Below are positions 1 through 7,437 of a stretch of 64,000 nucleotides of DNA, in pieces. Under the pieces are notes generated by a model, which was not told the DNA's origin, did not search any database, and saw only the letters and a list, made by a program, of their open reading frames with translations. This DNA comes from Bowmanella denitrificans (GTDB lineage Bacteria; Pseudomonadota; Gammaproteobacteria; Enterobacterales; Alteromonadaceae), in contig NZ_BAAAEI010000006.1 of NCBI RefSeq assembly GCF_039522935.1, forward strand, positions 682,001 to 746,000, written 5' to 3'. The translations under genes were made by a program, and so were the position numbers. Numbering within the stretch: the first letter of the stretch is position 1; every line of letters starts with the position of its first letter.

Positions 1-116
1 TGATCATCGGTAAGATTAAAATTCACCTTGGTGACCTCTGATGTTCATGTTTGATGATGGACGCTGTCCGTCCAACGAAATTTAGTTAAACAAGCACTGA
101 GACACATCAAACGACC

Positions 117-145
117 GCGTCGCTAATCCATTGGATTAACGACGC
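117..145 (-). terminator. Stem-loop downstream of mmsA
   Basis: Arms GCGTCG-C-TAATCC and GGATTA-A-CGACGC are separated by ATT, giving a 12-bp stem interrupted by one mismatch. It lies 32 bp past the mmsA stop codon. There is no strong T run after it on the minus strand, so it may be a weak terminator or an RNA 3'-end stabiliser. The remaining bases 1-116 show no gene. Confidence 0.5.
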
Positions 146-176
146 GCTGCACAACGTGCCTCTGTAGTTTACGTAA

Positions 177-1667
177 TTAGCGCAAACTGATGGTCATATT
201 CGGACCATGGGGAATGTCGTCCTCAAACCAGCGACTGGTGACGGTTTTGGTTTCAGTATAGAAACGCACCGCCTGTTTACCGTAGGCATGCAAGTCGCCA
301 TAGAAGGAGTTTTTCCAGCCGGTAAAAGAGAAAAATGGCAGTGGCACAGGAATTGGCACATTGATACCAACCTGTCCCACTTCTATTTCATGCTGATATT
401 TACGCGCCGCCGCACCTGAGGCCGTGAAAATGCTGGTGCCATTACCAAAGGGATTGCGGTTCACCAGCGCAATGGCATCTTCCAGCTCGTCGGCTTCCAT
501 ACAGCACAGCACAGGACCAAAGATTTCTTCTTTGTAAATGGTCATCTCTTCGGTGACGTTAGTAAATACCGTCGGTCCCACCCAGTTACCTTCTTCATGA
601 CCGGCCAGGCTAAAGTCGCTGCCGTCCACCAGACAGGTCGCGCCCTCGGCTTTGCCCTGTTCAATCAGCGACAGCACACGTTGTTTGGCTCTGGGGCTGA
701 TTAGCGGCCCGTAACCGGCTTCTTTGTCATTCCACAGGCCAGGTTTAACCTTGCCAATCATCTCGGCCAGCTCTGGGATCCACTCTTTGGCTTTACCCAC
801 AAATACCGCCACAGAAATAGCCATACAGCGTTGTCCGGCCGCGCCTACCGAAGCGCCTACCAAATTGTTCAGCACCTGGGCTTTATTGGCATCCGGCATA
901 ATTACCGAATGATTCTTAGCACCTGCGAAACACTGAGCCCGTTTCATATGGTCTGTCGCTGTTTTATAAATATGCTGACCAACAGGCACAGAGCCGACAA
1001 AAGACACGGCTTTGATGTCCGGATGGGTCAGCAATTGATCCACTTCCCTGGCACCGCCATGCACAATGTTTAATAGCCCTTTGGGCGCACCGGCTTCAAT
1101 AAACAGCTCTGCCAGGCGGGTCGGCGTCATTGGGTCCTGTTCAGACGGTTTTAACACAAAGGTATTACCTGCAGCGATGGCCAGCGGGAACATCCATAGA
1201 GGGATCATGGCCGGGAAATTAAAAGGGGTAATACCGGCGCACACACCAAGGGGTTGAATATAGCTATAGGTGTCGATGCCACGGGCCACATTTTCCACTG
1301 TTTCGCCCATCAGCAGGGCGGGAATATTCATGGCCTGTTCCACCACTTCAATACCACGCCAGACATCGCCCTTAGCATCATCAAAGGTTTTACCCGTTTC
1401 CTGGCTGAGGATTTCGGCAATCTCATCATGGTGCTGTTTCAGTAGTGCCTGATAACGCATCATCAAACGGGCCCGCTCGGGTACCGCGACGTTGCGCCAG
1501 GTTGTAAATGCCTCCTTGGCAGAGGCGATGGCTTGCTGCACTTCATGCTCGGTGGCACAAGGTACCTGGGCAATAACACTGTTGTTGGCCGGATTGGTCA
1601 CATCGATAAGCTGTGACGACTGGGAAGCAACAAACTCACCATTGATTAGCAAGGGTATCTGTTTCAT
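177..1667 (-). CDS. mmsA: Methylmalonate-semialdehyde dehydrogenase (CoA-acylating)
   Basis: NAD-dependent, CoA-acylating aldehyde dehydrogenase. It converts (methyl)malonate semialdehyde to propionyl-/acetyl-CoA in valine, beta-alanine and inositol breakdown. The 496 residues match the usual length of this subfamily. Visible landmarks are the ALDH fold opening (VTNPANNSVIAQVP), the TPFNFPAMIPLWMFP segment (about residues 147-161), the NAD-binding VSFVGSVPVG stretch, and the catalytic cysteine C281 in GQRCMA. The usual ALDH glutamate is absent, as expected for acylating members. The ATG has a GGA Shine-Dalgarno 6 bases upstream. A LiuR-like palindrome lies about 80 bp upstream, so control together with the etf genes is likely. 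No neighbouring mms gene is in the window; partners may lie beyond the left edge. Confidence 0.95.
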   Translation of the reverse strand: MKQIPLLINGEFVASQSSQLIDVTNPANNSVIAQVPCATEHEVQQAIASAKEAFTTWRNVAVPERARLMMRYQALLKQHHDEIAEILSQETGKTFDDAKGDVWRGIEVVEQAMNIPALLMGETVENVARGIDTYSYIQPLGVCAGITPFNFPAMIPLWMFPLAIAAGNTFVLKPSEQDPMTPTRLAELFIEAGAPKGLLNIVHGGAREVDQLLTHPDIKAVSFVGSVPVGQHIYKTATDHMKRAQCFAGAKNHSVIMPDANKAQVLNNLVGASVGAAGQRCMAISVAVFVGKAKEWIPELAEMIGKVKPGLWNDKEAGYGPLISPRAKQRVLSLIEQGKAEGATCLVDGSDFSLAGHEEGNWVGPTVFTNVTEEMTIYKEEIFGPVLCCMEADELEDAIALVNRNPFGNGTSIFTASGAAARKYQHEIEVGQVGINVPIPVPLPFFSFTGWKNSFYGDLHAYGKQAVRFYTETKTVTSRWFEDDIPHGPNMTISLR

Positions 1668-1748
1668 ATGACATCCATCTGTTGCGGGCTGTTCACCACT
1701 GGAACAGCTTGTTAATGAAGTGTGAGCTACCTTAGCAGAGTTTTTACC

Positions 1749-1765
1749 TTGACGTTAACGTAAAC
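1749..1765. promoter_or_regulatory. LiuR-like operator upstream of mmsA
   Basis: TTGACGTTAACGTAAAC contains a perfect 10-bp palindrome (ACGTTAACGT), extended on both sides with one mismatch per arm. It sits about 80 bp upstream of the mmsA start and closely resembles the palindrome in the etfB/ETF-QO divergon. MerR-family LiuR regulators of branched-chain amino acid catabolism in gammaproteobacteria use sites of this type; that attribution is from memory, not from a motif search. Confidence 0.6.
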
Positions 1766-1953
1766 TTGTAAAAATTTATCCTCAGCCATGACAACTTCTC
1801 TGTACAAGGTTAGCCAGATTGTCATGTGCTGCCAGCAAAGCCTGACAATTCCTGTCTTTTATTGCCTACTATTTGATATACATGGATTTTCTATCGATTT
1901 AAACGATGCCTTTGCTATGCTGATTGCAGTGCATCGACTTTTTTGGAGCCCGT

Positions 1954-3609
1954 TTGGCCAATTCACATATCAATATCGCCATTGTTGAGGACAACGGCGT
2001 TGCTCGCCTTAACCTACGTAATCACCTGATGGAAATGGGTTATGCCGATATTGGTTGTTACAGCCACGGACGTGAACTTAAACCTGTGCTAAAGCAGCGG
2101 CACTTCGACCTGATCCTGATGGACTTTCATCTGGGCTTGCATAAAAACGGGGTGGAAGTGGTCAATGAACTGCAAAAAGAGGGGCTGATTAAACCCTCAA
2201 CCAGCCTGGTCTTTGTCACCTCAGATCGCATGCCGATGATTATCGGTCAGATTGTCGATGTGCACCCCGACGCTTTGGTATTAAAGCCTTATACCATTCG
2301 CAATCTGGAAAAAACCCTGACCGCCTGTATTGCCTTTAACCGCTATTTGTCGCCGGTATTAAAGCTGATGGACAATGATGAATTTGATGCGGCCCTCAAC
2401 AAGCTGGATGAGCTGTTGCAGGGCAACCAAATGCCCCGGGCGAAAACCAATATGATTAAGCTCAGAGCCAGATTGCTGACTAAACTGGGCCGCCACACAG
2501 AAGCCGGAGAAATTTACACCCAGATATTGCAGGCCTCAGACAAGATCATCTGGGCCAAATGGGGCCTGATCCAAAGTACCTACCTGGCAGGTGACACGGA
2601 AAAGAGTGAAAGCATGCTGGAAGCCTTGTTGGATACGCATCTGACCAATGACAAAGCCTGTGAATGGTTAAGCCGGATTAACATTGAAAAACAAGATTAC
2701 CCCAAAGCCCAGCAATATATGGAGCGTATAAAAGACGGGGAACTGTCTTTGTCGGCCGCCCGGCTCAAGGCCTATCTGTTTCAGGTGCAGGATCGTATGG
2801 ACGATGCCATTGCACTGTTGGAGAAAAAGCGTGAGTCCAATCGCAATATTCGTGAACGATTTAACGAACTGTCCCTGGATCTGGCCCGCTGCTACCTCAC
2901 CCAGGCAGAGGGTAAACCGGCGCCTGAGCGAGCCAAACACCTGCAGGTGGCGCGCTTTCTGATCGGCAGCGCCAGTCGCAATATTCACGGTCAGGACATA
3001 GATATTAAACGCAACTATATGACGGCACTGGCCAATGTGCTGGAAGGCGACTTAAGCAAGGCCCAGGAACTGCTGGCGTTACAAGGCATGCTGGAAGCCG
3101 GCGACATGGATATTCCCACCCTGTCCGATGCCGTGCATGCCTGGCATGGTGTCGGGGATTTAGCTAAAGCCTCAGAGCTTCTGGATGAACTGGAGCGCAA
3201 ACTGGGCAAGCTGCCGGATGAAAATGAGAAAACCCTTGGCAGTCTGATGCTGGTTAAAAATCAGGAAACACTGGGGGATAAAAAAGAGCGCGCCCTGGCG
3301 TTCAATAGACAAGGCCTGGAATTCTATCAAAAACAATTATTTGCCGATGCCATTGACGACTTCTACCAGGCATACTTACTGTTTCCCGAAGAAGCCGCTT
3401 TTAGCATTAACCTGCTGCATTGCATGGTGGAAGCTGGCACCAGAGAGCACAAGCGTGCATCCAGTGAGGTGCTGCACAATGAATTATCCAGCCAGGCGCT
3501 GTCCAAAGCCAATGCACAACGTCTGCATGATATCAGCAATAAAATGGCCAAACGCCACTGGCTGAACACCCCACCACCTGAATCACCAGCGACAACTTCT
3601 GAGTCTTGA
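1954..3609 (+). CDS. Response regulator receiver protein with TPR-like helical repeats
   Basis: An N-terminal receiver domain (about residues 5-120) is followed by roughly 400 residues of helical repeats resembling TPRs, with no DNA-binding or enzymatic output domain. The receiver has the acidic pair E12/D13, phospho-acceptor D57 (LILMDFHLG), T89 and K111 (LVLKPY), so it should be phosphorylatable. A TTG start at 1954 is chosen because GGAG sits five bases before it; the TTG at 1924 has no ribosome site. This gives 551 residues. Output is probably protein-protein interaction. No histidine kinase is adjacent, so the partner is an orphan kinase elsewhere or a chemotaxis/biofilm system. The gene is monocistronic and converges on etfA across a shared terminator. 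Confidence 0.85.
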   Translation: MANSHINIAIVEDNGVARLNLRNHLMEMGYADIGCYSHGRELKPVLKQRHFDLILMDFHLGLHKNGVEVVNELQKEGLIKPSTSLVFVTSDRMPMIIGQIVDVHPDALVLKPYTIRNLEKTLTACIAFNRYLSPVLKLMDNDEFDAALNKLDELLQGNQMPRAKTNMIKLRARLLTKLGRHTEAGEIYTQILQASDKIIWAKWGLIQSTYLAGDTEKSESMLEALLDTHLTNDKACEWLSRINIEKQDYPKAQQYMERIKDGELSLSAARLKAYLFQVQDRMDDAIALLEKKRESNRNIRERFNELSLDLARCYLTQAEGKPAPERAKHLQVARFLIGSASRNIHGQDIDIKRNYMTALANVLEGDLSKAQELLALQGMLEAGDMDIPTLSDAVHAWHGVGDLAKASELLDELERKLGKLPDENEKTLGSLMLVKNQETLGDKKERALAFNRQGLEFYQKQLFADAIDDFYQAYLLFPEEAAFSINLLHCMVEAGTREHKRASSEVLHNELSSQALSKANAQRLHDISNKMAKRHWLNTPPPESPATTSES

Positions 3610-3615
3610 TAACCT

Positions 3616-3645
3616 AAAAAATAAGCCGCATTGGCGGCTTATTTA
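3616..3645. terminator. Bidirectional terminator between the receiver gene and etfA
   Basis: AATAAGCCGC and GCGGCTTATT form a 10-bp stem. It is preceded by an A run and followed by T-rich sequence, so it can end transcription from both convergent genes. Confidence 0.85.
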
Positions 3646-3650
3646 ATTGC

Positions 3651-4577
3651 TCAGAGGCTGGCTTCCAGTTCCGGCAGGACCTGAAACAAATCCCCTACCA
3701 GGCCGTAATCAGCAATCTGGAAGATGGGCGCTTCCTCATCTTTATTGATCGCCACAATCACCTTGGAGTCCTTCATGCCTGCCAGGTGCTGAATAGCACC
3801 GGAAATGCCCACCGCAATATACAGCTCTGGGGCAACAATTTTACCGGTTTGCCCGACCTGCATATCATTCGGTACAAAGCCGGCATCCACCGCTGCACGG
3901 GATGCGCCAATTGCCGCACCCAGTTTGTCGGCTATACCTTCCAGCAACTTAAAGTTATCGCCGTTTTGCATGCCGCGACCACCGGAAATCACCACCCGTG
4001 CTGCGGTTAGCTCAGGACGCTCTGACTCTGTCAGCTCAGCGCTGACAAACTGACTCAGGCTATTTTCTTTAACCAGGCTAATGGCTTCGACAGCGGCACT
4101 ACCGCTTTCCTGCACCGCATCAAAGGCACTGGTACGCACTGTTATCACTTTGATGGTGTCTTCACTTTGCACTGTGGCAATGGCGTTGCCAGCATAAATG
4201 GGGCGGACAAAGGTATCCGCGCTTTCCACTTTAATAATGTCGGAAATCTGTGACACATCTAGCAGCGCTGCCACGCGGGGCATAAAGTTCTTACCTGTGG
4301 TGGTGGCGGCGGCCAGAATATGGCTGTAGTCCCTGCCCAGCTCACTAACAAGCATGCCAATATTTTCCGCCAGTTGCTGTTCATACGCCGCGTCATCGGC
4401 CACTAATACCTTGGTCACCCCGGCGAGCCTGGCGGCTTGCTCAGCGACGGCCTGACATTGGTGTCCAGCCACTAACAAATGCAGCTCGCTACCCAGTTTG
4501 TTGGCCGCGTCCACCAGCTTAAGATTTTCGGCTTTCAGGTGGGAATTATCGTGTTCTACGTAAACCAGAATAGCCAT
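3651..4577 (-). CDS. etfA: Electron transfer flavoprotein, alpha subunit
   Basis: FAD-binding subunit of the soluble ETF heterodimer, which collects electrons from acyl-CoA and other flavin dehydrogenases and passes them to ETF:quinone oxidoreductase. The 308 residues are the typical length. The C-terminal half carries the FAD-domain signature SGGRGM, followed by GASRAAVDAGF, GQTGKIVAPELYIAVGISGA and the QHLAGM segment. The start codon overlaps the etfB stop by one base (TGATG), indicating translational coupling. The next gene in the pathway is divergent, on the other side of etfB. Confidence 0.97.
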   Translation of the reverse strand: MAILVYVEHDNSHLKAENLKLVDAANKLGSELHLLVAGHQCQAVAEQAARLAGVTKVLVADDAAYEQQLAENIGMLVSELGRDYSHILAAATTTGKNFMPRVAALLDVSQISDIIKVESADTFVRPIYAGNAIATVQSEDTIKVITVRTSAFDAVQESGSAAVEAISLVKENSLSQFVSAELTESERPELTAARVVISGGRGMQNGDNFKLLEGIADKLGAAIGASRAAVDAGFVPNDMQVGQTGKIVAPELYIAVGISGAIQHLAGMKDSKVIVAINKDEEAPIFQIADYGLVGDLFQVLPELEASL

Positions 4578-5326
4578 CAGATCACCTTCGCTTCGTTTTT
4601 CAGTTTTGCTACCAATTCAGCCACATCGGCCACCTTTACACCGCCCTGACGCTGGGCTGGCGCCTGTACTTTCAGCACTTTCACTTTAGACGCTAAATCC
4701 AGTCCATAATCAGCGGCGGCTTTAACATCCAGCGGCTTGCGTTTGGCTTTCATAATATTAGGCAGCGAGGCATAGCGAGGTTCGTTAAGACGCAGGTCGG
4801 TGGTGACCACCGCTGGCATTGCCAACGCAACCGTTTGCAAACCACCGTCCACTTCACGGGTCACCTTGACTTTGTTGCCGTCAATTTCCACCTTGGAGGC
4901 AAAAGTGCCCTGCCCCATACCGCACAGCGCCGCCAGCATTTGACCGGTCTGATTGTTGTCTGAATCAATACTTTGCTTGCCCAGAATAACCAGTTGCGGC
5001 TGCTCTTCGTCCACCACCTTTTGCAGAAGCTTGGCGATCTGCAATGATTCCAGCGCCAAATCAGTTTCAATATGGATGCCACGGTCGGCACCCAGCGCCA
5101 ACGCAGTGCGAATCTGCTCCTGACAGGCCTTGTCACCGATGGACACCACGACCACTTCCTGCGCCACGCCTTGTTCTTTCAAACGCACCGCCTCTTCCAC
5201 GGCGATTTCGCAGAACGGGTTAATGGCCATTTTGGTGTTGGCGAGATCCACGCCTGACTGATCAGATTTAACCCGCACCTTGACGTTGTAGTCGATGGCG
5301 CGCTTAACTGGCACTAATATCTTCAT
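4577..5326 (-). CDS. etfB: Electron transfer flavoprotein, beta subunit
   Basis: AMP-binding subunit of ETF. The chosen ATG gives 249 residues beginning MKILVPVKRAIDYNVKVRV, the canonical N-terminus. An AAGGTG ribosome site lies just before it, so a longer in-frame reading to 5428 is not used. Conserved segments include MAINPFCEIAVEEA, ALALGADRGIHI and LGKQSIDSDNNQTGQM. It is the first gene of the etfBA pair and diverges from ETF-QO. A palindromic operator lies about 80 bp upstream. Confidence 0.97.
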   Translation of the reverse strand: MKILVPVKRAIDYNVKVRVKSDQSGVDLANTKMAINPFCEIAVEEAVRLKEQGVAQEVVVVSIGDKACQEQIRTALALGADRGIHIETDLALESLQIAKLLQKVVDEEQPQLVILGKQSIDSDNNQTGQMLAALCGMGQGTFASKVEIDGNKVKVTREVDGGLQTVALAMPAVVTTDLRLNEPRYASLPNIMKAKRKPLDVKAAADYGLDLASKVKVLKVQAPAQRQGGVKVADVAELVAKLKNEAKVI

Positions 5327-5404
5327 TATTGACACCTTTTTTAGGGTACAGGGCAACGCAGCCCGAGTAGGAGCATTCCATTCATGGGCAAAAATGTACT
5401 TCCT

Positions 5405-5422
5405 GTTGACGTAAACGTCAAC
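5405..5422. promoter_or_regulatory. LiuR-like palindrome in the etfBA / ETF-QO divergon
   Basis: GTTGACGTAAACGTCAAC has perfect 8-bp arms around a central AA. It lies between the divergent etfBA and ETF-QO starts, so one site could control both sides. It shares the TTGACGT core with the site upstream of mmsA. Assignment to LiuR is by remembered motif only. Confidence 0.65.
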
Positions 5423-5572
5423 CAACACTACCCTTTGCCGCGGGCAGATAAATTTACAACATATTAATGCCGGGCTGATACTTTATTAACCTAGAACAGC
5501 TATAGCTTACAGCTTTAGCTAAGTGCTCAAAGCAAGCATAGACCAGTAACCAGAAAGATTGAGGAGTCTGCA

Positions 5573-7213
5573 GTGGAAAGAGAATCGATGGAATTTGACG
5601 TCGTGATTGTTGGGGCCGGACCAGCCGGACTTTCCACCGCCTGCCGTCTTGCCCAGCTTGGCCGCGAGCACAATCAGGAATTAATGATATGCGTGGTGGA
5701 AAAAGGCTCTGAAGTAGGCGCACATATTCTTTCCGGTGCCGTATTTGAACCACGGGCACTGAATGAGCTTTTCCCGGACTGGCAGGAAAACGGCGCTCCG
5801 CTGTCCACCAAAGTAACAGAAGATCATATCTACTTACTGCAGAACGAAGCAGATGGACGCAAATTGCCCGGTTTTATGACGCCCAAAACCATGCATAACG
5901 ATGGTAACTACATTGTTAGCATGGGCAACCTGTGTCGCTGGCTGGCTCAGCAGGCAGAAGCGCTGGGGGTGGAGATATTCCCAGGTTTTGCTGCCGCCAG
6001 TTTGATTATTGAAGACGACGTGGTGAAAGGCGTTGTCACCGGCGACATGGGCCTGGACGCCAAAGGCGAAGAAAAAGACGGCTTTATGCCGGGCATGGAA
6101 TTACGGGCTAAATACACGGTATTCGCCGAAGGCTGCCGCGGTCATTTAGGCAAAGAACTGATCGCCAAATATGCTTTGGACAAAGACCGCTCGCCACAGC
6201 ATTACGCTATTGGCTTTAAGGAAATCTGGGATGTGCCCGCGGATAAGCACCAGCCGGGCCTGGTTGTGCACAGTGGTGGCTGGCCGCTGGATGAGGCCAG
6301 CGGCGGCGGCTATTTATATCATGCCGAAAACGGACAAGTGCTGGTGGGCCTGATTGTTGATCTGAATTACAGCAATCCCTATTTAAGCCCCTTCGACGAA
6401 TTCCAGCGTTTAAAACACCACCCGGTGTATAAACAATATTTGCAGGGCGGCAAACGCGTTGCCTATGGGGCCAGGGCCATTACCAAAGGCGGATTGAACA
6501 GCCTGCCCAAGATGAGTTTCCCGGGTGGCTTGCTGGTAGGCTGTGAAGCCGGCACCCTGAATTTTGCTAAAATCAAAGGCAACCATACCGCCATGAAATC
6601 CGGCATGTTGGCCGCTGAAGCCCTGTTTGATGCTGTTAAGACCGACAGCGTTGGTGCAGACCTCACTGCTTTTGAAGACAAAATTAAGGCCTCCTGGCTA
6701 TACGAAGAACTGTATCGTTCGCGTAATTTTGGCCCGGCCATGCACAAGTTCGGCACCTTCTGGGGCGGCGCGTTTAACACTATTGAGCAGAATTGGTTTG
6801 GCGGTAAGTTGCCAGTGACCCTGCGCGACGACACTCAGGATTATGCACAACTACAGGACAAGGATAAGAGCCAAAAACTCAGCTATGCCAAACCCGATGG
6901 CATATTAAGTTTCGATAAGTTGTCTTCGGTGTTTTTGTCCAATACCAACCACGAAGAAGATCAACCCTGCCATTTGCAACTGAAAGACACCAGTATTCCG
7001 ATAAATATAAACCTGGCCCGTTACGATGAACCCGCTCAGCGCTATTGCCCGGCCGGGGTTTATGAAATTGTCGAAGAAAGTGATGGCCCCAGGCTGCAGA
7101 TCAATGCACAGAATTGCGTGCATTGTAAAACCTGCGATATCAAAGATCCCAGCCAAAATATTCGTTGGGTGGTTCCTGAAGGCACTGGTGGTCCCAATTA
7201 CCCGAATATGTAA
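5573..7213 (+). CDS. etfD: Electron transfer flavoprotein-ubiquinone oxidoreductase
   Basis: Membrane-associated FAD / 4Fe-4S enzyme that oxidises reduced ETF and reduces ubiquinone, feeding beta-oxidation and amino-acid catabolism into respiration. The 546 residues match the family. Features are the dinucleotide fold VGAGPAGLSTA near residues 13-23, the family motif VEKGSEVGAHILSGAV, and a C-terminal ferredoxin-like cysteine set (RYCPAGVYE and NCVHCKTCDIKDPSQNI). A GTG start at 5573 is favoured because GAGGAG lies six bases upstream; the ATG five codons later would be too far from it. It is divergent from etfBA with a shared operator. Confidence 0.96.
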   Translation: MERESMEFDVVIVGAGPAGLSTACRLAQLGREHNQELMICVVEKGSEVGAHILSGAVFEPRALNELFPDWQENGAPLSTKVTEDHIYLLQNEADGRKLPGFMTPKTMHNDGNYIVSMGNLCRWLAQQAEALGVEIFPGFAAASLIIEDDVVKGVVTGDMGLDAKGEEKDGFMPGMELRAKYTVFAEGCRGHLGKELIAKYALDKDRSPQHYAIGFKEIWDVPADKHQPGLVVHSGGWPLDEASGGGYLYHAENGQVLVGLIVDLNYSNPYLSPFDEFQRLKHHPVYKQYLQGGKRVAYGARAITKGGLNSLPKMSFPGGLLVGCEAGTLNFAKIKGNHTAMKSGMLAAEALFDAVKTDSVGADLTAFEDKIKASWLYEELYRSRNFGPAMHKFGTFWGGAFNTIEQNWFGGKLPVTLRDDTQDYAQLQDKDKSQKLSYAKPDGILSFDKLSSVFLSNTNHEEDQPCHLQLKDTSIPININLARYDEPAQRYCPAGVYEIVEESDGPRLQINAQNCVHCKTCDIKDPSQNIRWVVPEGTGGPNYPNM

Positions 7214-7217
7214 ATTA

Positions 7218-7242
7218 TAAAGGCCCGGTCAGGGCCTTTTGT
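7218..7242 (+). terminator. Rho-independent terminator after ETF-QO
   Basis: AAAGGCCC-GGTCA-GGGCCTTTT stem-loop followed by a T-rich tract, starting a few bases after the stop codon. Confidence 0.85.
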
Positions 7243-7437
7243 TTATTTGTCTTTACGCTTAAAAAGCCACCATTTGTCACGCTTGTTAACAAGTAAGTTA
7301 TTGCAAAAGGTTTCAAGACTTTACATAGTTCCATTGGCCACATGCCGACATTCAACCCGGTACAGTTGGAATTTGCACTGGCGGCAGCATGCTTCGGACA
7401 GCAACGGAAGCCGCATCACAAAATAGGAAAACAATAA

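Noticed and set aside
1788..1988. A 66-residue plus-strand reading upstream of the receiver gene
   Set aside because: It overlaps the start of the receiver gene in another frame and has no ribosome site.
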